Shown: positions 8,978 to 16,985 of the stretch, one piece after another
Numbering within the stretch: position 1 is the stretch's first letter
Layout of the letters: each line of letters opens with the position of its first letter
Source: Sphingomonas sp. J315
Lineage (GTDB): Bacteria; Pseudomonadota; Alphaproteobacteria; Sphingomonadales; Sphingomonadaceae
Assembly (NCBI RefSeq): GCF_024666595.1
Contig: NZ_CP088296.1
Coordinates: 434,001-498,000 of the forward strand
Length of the DNA: 64,000 nucleotides
Direction of reading: 5' to 3'
Notes under the pieces: generated by a model
What the model was told of the DNA's origin: nothing
Database searches by the model: none
The model's input: only the letters and a program-made list of their open reading frames with translations
Position numbers and translations under genes: made by a program

Positions 8978-9361
8978 ATGAACATGCGTCTCCTCCCCGC
9001 CGCTGCGGTCGCGCTGCTCGCGTTGTCCGCTTGTAATCCCGAACCCGAAGTGATCAGCGAACGTGCGCCCGATCCGATGGAATCGCAGCTCGCCAATGCT
9101 GCGCCCGTCGAACTGCCGCCGGCGATCAAGGCGAGCGTGTCGATGCGCTGCCAGCCCGGTAACGCATTGGTCTTCGCCGAGTTCTTCCAGGGCGACAAGC
9201 TGGTCCGCCTCCGCACCGAAAAGGGCGGCACGCCGACCGACCTCAAGGCACCCGAAGCCGGCCAGCCCTTCGTCGCCGACGGCGGCTGGAAGCTGACCGG
9301 CAGCTCGGCATCGGCCACGGTCGAAATCCCGGGCAAGGGCACGCTCAGCTGCAAGGGCTGA
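8978..9361 (+). CDS. Small lipoprotein of unknown function
   Basis: 127 residues. The N-terminus MNMRLLPAAAVALLALSAC is a lipoprotein signal peptide with an LSAC lipobox, so the mature protein should be attached to a membrane through its Cys. The rest (about 100 residues) is predicted soluble, periplasmic, with no family I recognise. Start is ATG 8978. A 13-base inverted repeat (ACGCAATATGCGT) at 8902-8914 lies upstream and could be an operator, though this is weak. A strong terminator follows the stop codon. Confidence 0.7.
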   Translation: MNMRLLPAAAVALLALSACNPEPEVISERAPDPMESQLANAAPVELPPAIKASVSMRCQPGNALVFAEFFQGDKLVRLRTEKGGTPTDLKAPEAGQPFVADGGWKLTGSSASATVEIPGKGTLSCKG

Positions 9362-9384
9362 TCGCGACATCTCCGAATTCAACG

Positions 9385-9413
9385 AAAGAGCCGGAGAAAT
9401 CCGGCTCTTTTTT
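9385..9413 (+). terminator. Rho-independent terminator after the lipoprotein gene
   Basis: An 11-bp stem (AAAGAGCCGGA with TCCGGCTCTTT) around a GAAA tetraloop, running into a T tract. It isolates the lipoprotein gene from the ECF41 operon that follows. Confidence 0.9.
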
Positions 9414-9421
9414 GTAGTCGA

Positions 9422-9448
9422 TGTCACACCCGGCGCTGCTGCCTCGTC
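9422..9448 (+). promoter_or_regulatory. ECF41-type sigma factor promoter
   Basis: TGTCACA (9422-9428), a 16-base spacer and CGTC (9445-9448) match the known target promoter of ECF41 sigma factors. It lies just upstream of the decarboxylase-like gene and the ECF41 gene itself, as expected for positive autoregulation of this group. Confidence 0.85.
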
Positions 9449-9479
9449 ATGCTCATGCAACCCAACAAGGAGCATGACC

Positions 9480-9938
9480 ATGACCGCCAAACTCGACCCC
9501 TTCGCCGCAGCGCCCGCCGTGATGAAACCGTGGTTCGCCGCCTCCACCGCGATCGCCGCCAGCCTCGAGCCCGCACTGATCGAACTGGTCAAGATCCGCG
9601 CCTCGCAGATCAACCGCTGCGCCAACTGCCTCAACATGCACACCGCCGAAGCCCGCGCCAAGGGCGAGAGCGAGCAGCGCATCTACCTCCTCTCCGCCTG
9701 GCAGGAAGCCCCCTGCTACACTCCGCGCGAGCGCGCCGCGCTGGGCTGGACCGACGCCTTGACGCGCCTGTCCGAAGGCCACACCCATCGCGAAGCCTAT
9801 GAGGCGCTGTCCGCGGAGTTCAGCGAGGAGGAACAGGTGAAGCTGACGCTGATGATCAACATCATCACCGGCTGGAATCGCCTCGCGGTCGGCTTCGACC
9901 TGTGGATCGAACCCGCCGCTGCCAAGGCCGCGGCGTGA
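9480..9938 (+). CDS. Carboxymuconolactone decarboxylase/AhpD-like protein, ECF41 partner
   Basis: 152 residues of the AhpD-like fold. The motif RASQINRCANCLNMH places a CxxC pair at Cys47 and Cys50 with His54, as in peroxidase-linked AhpD-like proteins, so a thiol redox role is more likely than lactone decarboxylation. Start ATG 9480 is preferred over ATG 9474 because AAGGAG then lies at a proper distance. The stop overlaps the sigma factor start as GTGA. Proteins of this type are the usual genomic partner and regulatory target of ECF41 sigma factors. Confidence 0.87.
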   Translation: MTAKLDPFAAAPAVMKPWFAASTAIAASLEPALIELVKIRASQINRCANCLNMHTAEARAKGESEQRIYLLSAWQEAPCYTPRERAALGWTDALTRLSEGHTHREAYEALSAEFSEEEQVKLTLMINIITGWNRLAVGFDLWIEPAAAKAAA

Positions 9939-10792
9939 CGCCGCACGAGCATCAGGGCGCAGCGGAGTCATTCGATCCGCTGCGCCCCAAACTCATCCGC
10001 GTCGCCTATCGCATGCTCGGCTCGGTCGCCGATGCCGAGGATGCGGTGCAGGACGCCTTCATCCGCTGGATGGGCACCGACCGCACGGCAGTACGTGAAC
10101 CCGAGGCGTTTCTGCGCCGCACCGTCACCCGATTGTGCCTCGACCGGCTCAAATCGGCGCGCCACCAGCGCGAAACCTATATCGGCCCCTGGCTGCCCGA
10201 TCCGGTGGTCGAGGAAGCACCCGACGAGGATGTGACCCTCCCGCTGATGCTCGCGCTCGAACGCCTCTCCCCGCTCGAACGCGCCGCCTTTCTCCTGCAC
10301 GACGTGTTCGGCGCGTCGTTCGATGAGGTGGCGGGAACGCTCGACCGCGACGCCGCCGCCTGTCGCCAGCTCGCGGGGCGCGCCCGCGACCATGTCCGCG
10401 CCGCGCGTCCCCGGTTCAAGGTGGAGCAGCAGCGCGGGCTGGAGATCGCCAACGCCTTCTTCACCGCAAGCCGCACCGGTGACCTCACCGCGCTCGGCGC
10501 GATGCTCGCCGACGATGTCAGCATCCATTCCGACGGCGGCGGCAAGCGTGCGGCGGCGATCCGGCTGGTGCAGGGCATCAAACATGTGATGAAGCTGCAC
10601 AAATCGCTCGCGGTGCTGTTCCGCAAATATGGCTCACAGCTCATTCGCGCTGGCTTCGTCAACGGCCTTCCCGGCTTCATCACGATGGAAGCAGACGGCG
10701 AGATCCAGACCACCGCGCTGGAGATCGAGGGCGACCGGATCGTCGCGATCTACATCACCCGCAATCCCGATAAATTGCGTCACCTGCATTGA
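9935..10792 (+). CDS. ECF41-family RNA polymerase sigma factor with SnoaL-like C-terminal domain
   Basis: 285 residues. Sigma region 2 (RVAYRMLGSVADAEDAVQDA) and region 4 (LSPLERAAFLLHDVFGASF) are followed by a SnoaL/NTF2-like extension. The linker and extension show the group hallmarks: YIGPWLPDP, DGGGKR, NGLPG and NPDKL. In ECF41 the extension replaces an anti-sigma factor and tunes activity from within the protein. GTG 9935 is the start, coupled to the upstream gene by a 4-base overlap. The expected promoter is present at 9422-9448. Confidence 0.93.
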   Translation: MTPHEHQGAAESFDPLRPKLIRVAYRMLGSVADAEDAVQDAFIRWMGTDRTAVREPEAFLRRTVTRLCLDRLKSARHQRETYIGPWLPDPVVEEAPDEDVTLPLMLALERLSPLERAAFLLHDVFGASFDEVAGTLDRDAAACRQLAGRARDHVRAARPRFKVEQQRGLEIANAFFTASRTGDLTALGAMLADDVSIHSDGGGKRAAAIRLVQGIKHVMKLHKSLAVLFRKYGSQLIRAGFVNGLPGFITMEADGEIQTTALEIEGDRIVAIYITRNPDKLRHLH

Positions 10793-10867
10793 TCGCGCCT
10801 GTCGTCATCTTGTTATCTCTGTCGGGAACAAGGAAGATGGCGCGGATTTTGGCGGGAGGAAGCGGGC

Positions 10868-11605
10868 GTGGCGACCATCGCGGTGTACAGTCTGAAGGGC
10901 GGCGTCGGCAAAACATCGCTTGCGGTCAACCTCGCCTGGTGCGCCGCGACCCGCTCGGCACGCCGCACCCTGCTCTGGGACCTCGATCCGCAGGCAGCAT
11001 CGACCTTCCTGCTCGGTGGCGGGCGCGGCAAGGCGGTCGCGCAGTCGGTGTTCAGCAAGGATGTCGAGCCGGCAAAGCTGATCCACCTGACCGCGATCGA
11101 CCGCCTCGACCTTCTCGGCGCCGACGCGTCGTTGCGCGGTCTCGACTTGTTGTTCCATGAACTCGACAAGAAGAAGCGGCTGGCGAAATTGCTCGCCCAG
11201 CTCGCCGGCGATTACGACCGCGTCATCCTCGACTGCCCGCCCGGCCTGACCGAGACCAGCGAACAGGTGATGCGCGCCGCCGACCTGATCGTCGTGCCGG
11301 TCATCCCCTCCCCGCTGTCGGAACGCGCGCTGGAGGAAGTCGAGCGGCATCTGGGCGGAAAGGCAAAAGTGCCGCTGATGCCGGTCCATTCGATGGTCGA
11401 TCGTCGCCGTAAGCTTCATGCCGAGGCACTGGAGCGCAACATCGACTGGCCGGTCATTCCGATGGCCAGCCTGGTCGAGGCGATGGCGGTACGCCGCGCC
11501 CCACTCGGTGCCTTCGCTCCGCGCAGCCCCGGCGCGATTGCCGTCGATACCCTGTGGCAGGCGATCGAAAAGCGCCTCGCCAAGCCGCGCAAGGCCAGCA
11601 AGTGA
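10868..11605 (+). CDS. ParA-family ATPase
   Basis: 245-residue P-loop ATPase with the deviant Walker A motif KGGVGKTS (residues 10-17), WDLDPQAASTF and the Walker B-like VILDCPPG. The family positions DNA, chemoreceptors or other cargo. No ParB-like or cargo gene is adjacent, and it is separate from any replication origin visible here, so this is an orphan ParA rather than the chromosome-segregation copy. Start is GTG 10868. The stop overlaps the aat start (GTGA). Confidence 0.85.
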   Translation: MATIAVYSLKGGVGKTSLAVNLAWCAATRSARRTLLWDLDPQAASTFLLGGGRGKAVAQSVFSKDVEPAKLIHLTAIDRLDLLGADASLRGLDLLFHELDKKKRLAKLLAQLAGDYDRVILDCPPGLTETSEQVMRAADLIVVPVIPSPLSERALEEVERHLGGKAKVPLMPVHSMVDRRRKLHAEALERNIDWPVIPMASLVEAMAVRRAPLGAFAPRSPGAIAVDTLWQAIEKRLAKPRKASK

Positions 11606-12354
11606 CGCGGCCCACCCCCCGTGCCAGCGACCTCGACCCCGATCTGGTGCTGCGCGCCTATGCGATGGGTGTGTTCCCGATGTCCGAGCATCGCGACGAC
11701 CCCAGCGTCTTCTGGGTCGAACCGCGCCAGCGCGCGATCCTGCCGCTCGACGGCTTTCACCTCACGCGCTCGCTGCGCAAGACGCTCTCCGCCGACCGCT
11801 TCCGCATCACTGCCGACACCGCGTTCGATCAGGTCATCGCGCTCTGCGCCGAGAGCGCACCTGACCGGCCCGATACCTGGATCAACCCCGCGATCGAACG
11901 GGTGTTCGTTGCGCTTCACCGCCGCGGCTTTGCGCATTCGGTCGAATGCTGGGACGGCGACCGCCTCGTCGGCGGGCTCTACGGCCTCGCGCTTGGCCGC
12001 GCCTTTTTCGGGGAGAGCATGGTCAGCCGCGCGCGCGATGCGTCGAAGGTCGCGATCGCGGCCCTGGTCGCCCGGCTGCGCGTCGGCGGCTTCACCCTGC
12101 TCGACTGCCAGTTCATGACCGACCACCTGGCCTCGCTCGGTGCGGTGGAGATACCGCGCGACCGTTACCTGTCGCTCTTGTCCGATTCGCTGGGCGAAGG
12201 TTCGGCCGGGCTGGCTGCGGGCGCAGGTGCGGCCTCCGTCTCCGCCGATTTCGGCGCGCTCGACCGTTTGGGCGCGTCCGCCGATCCGCCACCGACCACC
12301 TCGCCCCCGGTATCGGGGAAGGTCATCGCACAGCTCTTGACCCAGACGTCATAG
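11602..12354 (+). CDS. aat: Leucyl/phenylalanyl-tRNA--protein transferase
   Basis: Adds Leu or Phe from aminoacyl-tRNA to proteins with N-terminal Lys or Arg, marking them for the ClpS/ClpAP N-end rule pathway. The 250 residues contain AYAMGVFPMSE, GLYGLALGRAFFGESMVS and LLDCQFMTDHLASLGA, all signature Aat segments. GTG 11602 overlaps the ParA stop. The C-terminus (SGKVIAQLLTQTS) matches sphingomonad Aat proteins, so the 190-base antisense overlap with the convergent DUF2155 gene is real coding sequence on this strand. Confidence 0.92.
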   Translation: MTRPTPRASDLDPDLVLRAYAMGVFPMSEHRDDPSVFWVEPRQRAILPLDGFHLTRSLRKTLSADRFRITADTAFDQVIALCAESAPDRPDTWINPAIERVFVALHRRGFAHSVECWDGDRLVGGLYGLALGRAFFGESMVSRARDASKVAIAALVARLRVGGFTLLDCQFMTDHLASLGAVEIPRDRYLSLLSDSLGEGSAGLAAGAGAASVSADFGALDRLGASADPPPTTSPPVSGKVIAQLLTQTS

Positions 12355-12821
12355 ATCGGGTGCTGCACCACGTTGAGCGCGGGTCGCTCCTTGTACAGCC
12401 AGCCTGAAAAGGCGCGGGTGAACTTGCCGTCCGTCCCGCGGATATCGACCTGCGCGAACGCCCCGGTCAGCTGGTCGGTCTCCCACGGCGCGGTCTTTTC
12501 GCACGCGCGCAGCCGCACGATGACATCGCCCGCGCGCACCGCCTGGCCAGGCTTGATCGTCAGGTCGCGCGCGACGCCGTTGCGCTTGTTGAGCAGCCCC
12601 AGCACCGCCACCCGCTCACCCATCGGCGTCACGCCGACGACCGACGCAGTCGGGGCCGCGTCGACCGCGACAACCTCGGCACCAGCCGCCGTAGTCCCGC
12701 CCGCCTTCGGCTGAACCTCAACCATGTCCGCCGCGTCGCTCGCATTCTCCGTCGGCTTTCCGCCGCACGCGGCAATCGCGAGCGGGACCAGGAGCAGCGC
12801 GACGGTCCGGGTCCGGCCCAT
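12165..12821 (-). CDS. DUF2155-domain lipoprotein
   Basis: 218 residues starting MGRTRTVALLLVPLAIAAC, a signal peptide with an IAAC lipobox. The DUF2155 core spans roughly residues 70-165 (KRNGVARDLTIKPGQAV to WVKSCAMTFPDTGG). The last 45 or so residues are Pro/Ala/Ser-rich and lie antisense to the 3' end of aat, so they look like a disordered tail acquired by read-through. ATG 12821 overlaps the stop of the NDUFA12-like gene (TGATG). Function unknown, but the gene is widely linked to the complex I subunit next to it. Confidence 0.82.
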   Translation of the reverse strand: MGRTRTVALLLVPLAIAACGGKPTENASDAADMVEVQPKAGGTTAAGAEVVAVDAAPTASVVGVTPMGERVAVLGLLNKRNGVARDLTIKPGQAVRAGDVIVRLRACEKTAPWETDQLTGAFAQVDIRGTDGKFTRAFSGWLYKERPALNVVQHPIYDVWVKSCAMTFPDTGGEVVGGGSADAPKRSSAPKSAETEAAPAPAASPAEPSPSESDKSDR

Positions 12822-13213
12822 CAGGCGCCGGGGTTCCAGGCTTCGTAGTCGCCGGTCGCACCGATCCGCTGGCCGCCCTTCTCCATCGCACCGGGCGGGC
12901 GATAGGCGAGCGCGCTGCCGGTCATGTTCGGCACAGCGGGCTGCTCCCACTGGCGCACCGGGGGCAGCGCCCGATCGGGCACATCGTCGATCTGGTGGTG
13001 GAGCCAGCTGAACCATTCCGGCGGCACACGGCTCGAATCGTTGGCCCCCTTGTAGATCACCCAGCGGCGCGGGCGGCCATGCATGTCGGCCCCGCCCTGG
13101 TAATACAGGTTGCCGAGCGCGTCCTCGCCAACCTGATCCTTGCCGCGCAGCCCGACCCAGGTGCCAAAGGTGGAGCCGTTCCACCAGGTGAAGATGTTCG
13201 CGAAGATACCCAT
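12821..13213 (-). CDS. NDUFA12-family NADH:ubiquinone oxidoreductase subunit
   Basis: Accessory complex I subunit typical of alphaproteobacteria and mitochondria, bound to the membrane-arm/peripheral-arm junction. 130 residues with the family pattern FTWWNGSTFGTWVGLRGKDQVG, GNLYYQG, RRWVIYKG and PPEWFSWLHH. ATG 13213 gives the family start MGIFANIF; an in-frame upstream ATG would add unlike residues. It is coupled to the DUF2155 gene downstream. Confidence 0.9.
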   Translation of the reverse strand: MGIFANIFTWWNGSTFGTWVGLRGKDQVGEDALGNLYYQGGADMHGRPRRWVIYKGANDSSRVPPEWFSWLHHQIDDVPDRALPPVRQWEQPAVPNMTGSALAYRPPGAMEKGGQRIGATGDYEAWNPGA

Positions 13214-13270
13214 GGCCCGCGCTTTACGCGGCACGCGCGGCGGGGGCAACGGGGGATGCGCAGCGCGCGC

Positions 13271-13741
13271 CTACCACTTCACCTTGTCCCCCGGCGAAAT
13301 CCCCAGTTCGGCCGCGCGCCCGCCATTGATCTCCAGCACCGCCGCGACCGGCTCGCCCGACCGCACCGGGTCTTCGGAGAAGGGCACGGTATTCTCCGCG
13401 ATGGTCGCAATCGTGCCGTCGGCGCGGATGAAGATGATATCGAGCGGACTCGGCGTATCCTTCATCCAGAAGCTCGCTTCTCGCGGACCGCCGCCTTCGG
13501 GTGGATAGGGCGCGAACAGCATCCCGCCATCGGCAGGAATATTCGTCCGGAACATCAGCCCCTGTTTCTGCTGCTCCGACGTGCGGGCGACATCGACCTT
13601 GAAGACATGCTTTGCCTCGCCCGATTCGATCGTGACGATGGCGCGGGCAGCCTCGGCCTGACCGGCCTTTTCACTCTCGCTCGCGGTGCAGGCAGGCAAC
13701 AACAGCGCCGCGCCCAGCGCGAGCATCAGCGCCCGGTTCAA
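13271..13741 (-). CDS. DUF192 family exported protein
   Basis: 156 residues if read from TTG 13741. The N-terminus has a signal peptide with a PAC lipobox-like end, then the DUF192 domain (MFRTNIPADGGMLFAPYP, FWMKDTPSPLDIIFI, VLEINGGRAAELGI). Function is unknown. The start is uncertain: TTG 13741 supplies an Arg before the hydrophobic stretch, while ATG 13726 would leave the signal peptide without a positive charge. It follows the cold-shock gene by 7 bases in the same operon. Confidence 0.8.
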   Translation of the reverse strand: MNRALMLALGAALLLPACTASESEKAGQAEAARAIVTIESGEAKHVFKVDVARTSEQQKQGLMFRTNIPADGGMLFAPYPPEGGGPREASFWMKDTPSPLDIIFIRADGTIATIAENTVPFSEDPVRSGEPVAAVLEINGGRAAELGISPGDKVKW

Positions 13742-13748
13742 TCCGATT

Positions 13749-14339
13749 TCAGGCCGGCTCCACAACGACCGCGAGCGGCCCCTTGTCGCCATCGACGATG
13801 CGGGCACGAAGCGGCTGATCGGGTTCAACGTCATAAATCTCCGCGCGGCGCAGGGTTTCCATATGAACGAATATATCCGACGATTCGCCGTCGCGCACCA
13901 GAAACCCATAGCCTTTGAGACGGTTGAACCATTTCACCGTCACCGGCTCGAACGGGCCAGCCTCCTCGATCAGCTTGATCCGGTCGATCCGGTCGCCCCC
14001 GCCGGGGCGCAACCGCACCGGCTCGACCACATCGGTCAGGTCAATCGACAGGATTTCGCGCGCCTGCAGGCCGCGCTCGCGCTGCACCACCAAACATTCG
14101 ACCCGCGCGCCTTCCGGCAGGCTGCGGCGTCCATGCGGCTGGAGCACGGAAAAATGGATCAGGATGTCGCCTGCCTCGGTGTCGTCCGCGACGATGAAGC
14201 CAAAGCCGCGAGTCACGTCGAACCATTTGACGGTGCCCCAATAGCGCGTTTCGTCTGGCTCAGGGACGAGCACGGGCATGGCCGCCGGGACGGCCACCTC
14301 CCCTTCAATGCTCGACACACGCTGCGGGTCGGCTCGCAT
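13749..14339 (-). CDS. Double cold-shock domain protein
   Basis: 196 residues with two nucleic-acid-binding cold-shock domains. The first (about 33-100) has [19 protein letters not shown] and ILIHFSVL; the second (about 132-196) has [20 protein letters not shown] and IFVHMETL. Both keep the RNP1 aromatic residues. Two-domain proteins of this kind are usual in alphaproteobacteria and act as RNA chaperones or antiterminators, not necessarily cold-induced. Operon with DUF192. Confidence 0.9.
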   Translation of the reverse strand: MRADPQRVSSIEGEVAVPAAMPVLVPEPDETRYWGTVKWFDVTRGFGFIVADDTEAGDILIHFSVLQPHGRRSLPEGARVECLVVQRERGLQAREILSIDLTDVVEPVRLRPGGGDRIDRIKLIEEAGPFEPVTVKWFNRLKGYGFLVRDGESSDIFVHMETLRRAEIYDVEPDQPLRARIVDGDKGPLAVVVEPA

Positions 14340-14404
14340 TACAGTATTTCCCCCTGACCGCAGACATTAACACAGCATTTCCGAAAGGCGCAGATCCTTT
14401 GTGA

Positions 14405-14938
14405 TTAACGGTCGTGGAGCAGGAAATCCGTGTCGTCCCCCGGCTGCATCCCGGCAATTCGCCAGGCGAGTCCCGGCGCGTGACCCGCACGCACCATCGC
14501 CGCGACCTGTTTGGCGATCCGGTCGCGGTCGGCGGGCTCTGCGGCAAAGGGACCGATTCGCTTGCGACGGGCAAAATCGATTGCGCTTTGTCCGGTGCGT
14601 GCATCGACCTGTGGCGCGATCGCCTCGGCATCCTCCGCCTGCACCCCGGCATGGCGTAGCGCCTCCCCAACCCGACGCGCGCCCAGCCCCCGACGCGCCA
14701 TCGCCGCCGCCTTGCTTTCGGCATAGAGCCGGTCGTTCACATAACCGAGCTCGGCAAAGCGTTCGGCGATTTCGGCGGGGTCCGGAGGCGTTCCGTCATA
14801 GCCGCGCTCGCGGATTTTTCGGACCAGATACGCGGTCAGCTTGCCGCGAGTCGTTGCGAAGCGCTCGACATAGCGCAGCGCCAGCCGGTCGAGCGATCCG
14901 CGGTCCAATGGCGGGATGGGGCGACGTGGAGAACGCAT
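14405..14938 (-). CDS. recX: Recombination regulator RecX
   Basis: 177 residues, all-helical repeats that bind RecA filaments and inhibit recombination. Family segments visible are LALRYVERFATTRGKLTAYL, RFAELGYVNDRLYAESKAAA and GLGARRVGEALRHAGV. ATG 14938 gives a normal RecX start; sequence upstream is not conserved in character. recA is not in the window, so this is a separate copy rather than a recA-recX operon. No SOS box was seen upstream. Confidence 0.85.
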   Translation of the reverse strand: MRSPRRPIPPLDRGSLDRLALRYVERFATTRGKLTAYLVRKIRERGYDGTPPDPAEIAERFAELGYVNDRLYAESKAAAMARRGLGARRVGEALRHAGVQAEDAEAIAPQVDARTGQSAIDFARRKRIGPFAAEPADRDRIAKQVAAMVRAGHAPGLAWRIAGMQPGDDTDFLLHDR

Positions 14939-15074
14939 GCGCCTTGTTTGTGCCACACTGCCAACCGAATTTGAACGACAGTGCGTAGCAGAGCCGCCCG
15001 CGTTTCTGATGTGGGGCCTATCGTCGATGACGGGCGGGTGGCCTGACACGATCAGGGGGCACGGATTTTAGGAT

Positions 15075-16838
15075 ATGGCTTTGGACGTCAAGGATCAGGT
15101 CGAAGCGAAAGGCGCCACGATGCAGCCGACCCCGACCGAATGCACGTTACCCCGTCGACTGGCGGAATTCGCCACGCTCGGCGATGCGCTGGACTATGCC
15201 GCGCAGGGTAGCCGGGGGCTGAACTTTCACGATGCTCGCGGCACGCTGACCCGCCCCTATCCGTTCCGCGAAATGCGCGACGATGCGCTGGCCCAGGCGC
15301 GTCGCCTAATCGCAGCGGGCGTAAAGCCGCAGGACCGCATCGCGCTGATCGCCGAAACCGGCACCGACTTCGCTTCGCTGTTCTTCGGCGTCATCTATGC
15401 CGGCGCGTGGCCGGTGCCGCTCCCACTGCCCACCAGCTTCGGCGGCAGCCAGCATTATATCGACCAGCTTTCGGTCCAGCTCGAAAGCTGCGACCCGTCG
15501 ATGCTGTTCTATCCGGCCGAATTGTCGGCGATGGCCGGCGAAGCCGCGCGCCTCAAGGGCGTCGAGGGCATCGACTGGGAAAGCTTCGCGACCCGCGAAG
15601 CCCCCGACGTCGAACTGCCCCAGGCCGACACCAACGACATCGCCTACCTCCAGTACAGCAGCGGCTCGACCCGCTTCCCGCACGGCGTCGCGATCACCCA
15701 CCACGCGCTGCTCAACAATCTGTCGGCGCACAGCCACGGGATGAAGCTGGAGGACAGCGACCGCTGCGTCTCGTGGCTGCCCTGGTATCACGACATGGGG
15801 CTCGTCGGCTGCTTCCTCTCGGTCGTCGCCAATCAGGTGTCGACCGACTACCTCAAGACCGAGGATTTCGCGCGGCGTCCGCTCGCCTGGCTCGACCTGA
15901 TCACCCGCAATCAGGGCACGACCCTCTCCTACTCGCCGACCTTCGGCTACGACATCTGCGCGCGCCGCATGTCGAGCCAGACCAAGGCGTCGGAACGCTT
16001 CGACCTCAGCCGCTGGCGGGTCGCGGGCAATGGCGCCGACATGATCCGTCCCGACGTGATGCAGGCGTTCGTCGATGCCTTTGCCGATGCCGGGTTCAAG
16101 GCCAGCGCCTTCCTGCCCAGCTACGGCCTTGCCGAAGCGACGCTCGCCGTGTCGATCATGCCCCCGGGTGAGGGCATCGTGGTCGAACTGGTCGAGGAAA
16201 CCCAGCTGTCGGGCGGCGTCAACGGCGGCGATCGCCCCCAGCGCTATCGCGCGATCGTCAATTGCGGCAAGGCGGTCAAGGACATGGAGATCGAGATCCG
16301 CGAGGAGGACGGCACCCCGCTGCCCGACCGCGCGATCGGCAAGGTCTGGTGCCGCGGCCCCAGCGTCATGGTCGGCTATTTCCGCGACCCCGATTCGACC
16401 GCCGCCTGCATGAAGGACGGTTGGCTCGACACCGGCGACATGGGCTATATGTCCGAAGGCTATATCTACATTGTCGGCCGGGCGAAGGACATGATCATCG
16501 TCAACGGTCGCAACCACTGGCCGCAGGACATCGAATGGGCGGTGGAACAGCTCCCCGCGTTCAAGCAGGGCGACGTCGCGGCCTTTGCGATCACCACCCC
16601 GGGCGGCGAGGAAACCCCCGCCGTGCTCGTCCAGTGCCGCACCAGCGACGACAGCGAGCGCCAGAAGCTGCGCGAGGAAATCCGTGAACGCGTCCGCGCG
16701 GTGACCGGCATGAACTGCGTGATCGAACTGATCCCGCCACGCACCCTGCCCCGCACCAGCTCGGGCAAGCTCAGCCGCGCCAAGGCGCGCAACCAGTATC
16801 TCAACGGCGAGATCAAGCCCTACAGCATCGCCGCCTGA
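15075..16838 (+). CDS. Fatty-acyl-AMP ligase (FAAL)
   Basis: 587-residue adenylate-forming enzyme that activates a fatty acid as acyl-AMP for transfer to an acyl carrier protein. It has YLQYSSGSTRFPHGVAITH (ATP loop), LPSYGLAEATLAVS, DTGDMGYM and the hinge-lysine motif SSGKLSRAK. The long insertion typical of FAALs and the GDMGYM form separate it from acyl-CoA synthetases. Enzymes of this kind serve lipid, including sphingolipid, synthesis in sphingomonads, but no carrier protein or serine palmitoyltransferase gene is adjacent. ATG 15075 is assumed; ATG 15120 is an alternative start. Confidence 0.88.
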   Translation: MALDVKDQVEAKGATMQPTPTECTLPRRLAEFATLGDALDYAAQGSRGLNFHDARGTLTRPYPFREMRDDALAQARRLIAAGVKPQDRIALIAETGTDFASLFFGVIYAGAWPVPLPLPTSFGGSQHYIDQLSVQLESCDPSMLFYPAELSAMAGEAARLKGVEGIDWESFATREAPDVELPQADTNDIAYLQYSSGSTRFPHGVAITHHALLNNLSAHSHGMKLEDSDRCVSWLPWYHDMGLVGCFLSVVANQVSTDYLKTEDFARRPLAWLDLITRNQGTTLSYSPTFGYDICARRMSSQTKASERFDLSRWRVAGNGADMIRPDVMQAFVDAFADAGFKASAFLPSYGLAEATLAVSIMPPGEGIVVELVEETQLSGGVNGGDRPQRYRAIVNCGKAVKDMEIEIREEDGTPLPDRAIGKVWCRGPSVMVGYFRDPDSTAACMKDGWLDTGDMGYMSEGYIYIVGRAKDMIIVNGRNHWPQDIEWAVEQLPAFKQGDVAAFAITTPGGEETPAVLVQCRTSDDSERQKLREEIRERVRAVTGMNCVIELIPPRTLPRTSSGKLSRAKARNQYLNGEIKPYSIAA

Positions 16839-16900
16839 TCCCTTACCCCCTTCCTGCACGGGAGGGGGAAACGGGAGCGCCTCCCCCTAACCCCCTTGAG
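16839..16900. repeat. Intergenic GC-rich palindromic repeat
   Basis: Imperfect inverted copies of a CCCCTTCC/GGGAGGGGG and CCTCCCCCTAACCCCC type lie directly after the FAAL stop. The element resembles the other intergenic palindromes in this window and may also serve as a transcription stop. Confidence 0.6.
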
Positions 16901-16985
16901 AGTCACGCCAAACTGGCGGAAATTTTTTCCGCCACCCCCGCGAACTCTAACGGATCGCTAACCTCCACCCCGGTAATCTGCCCGG

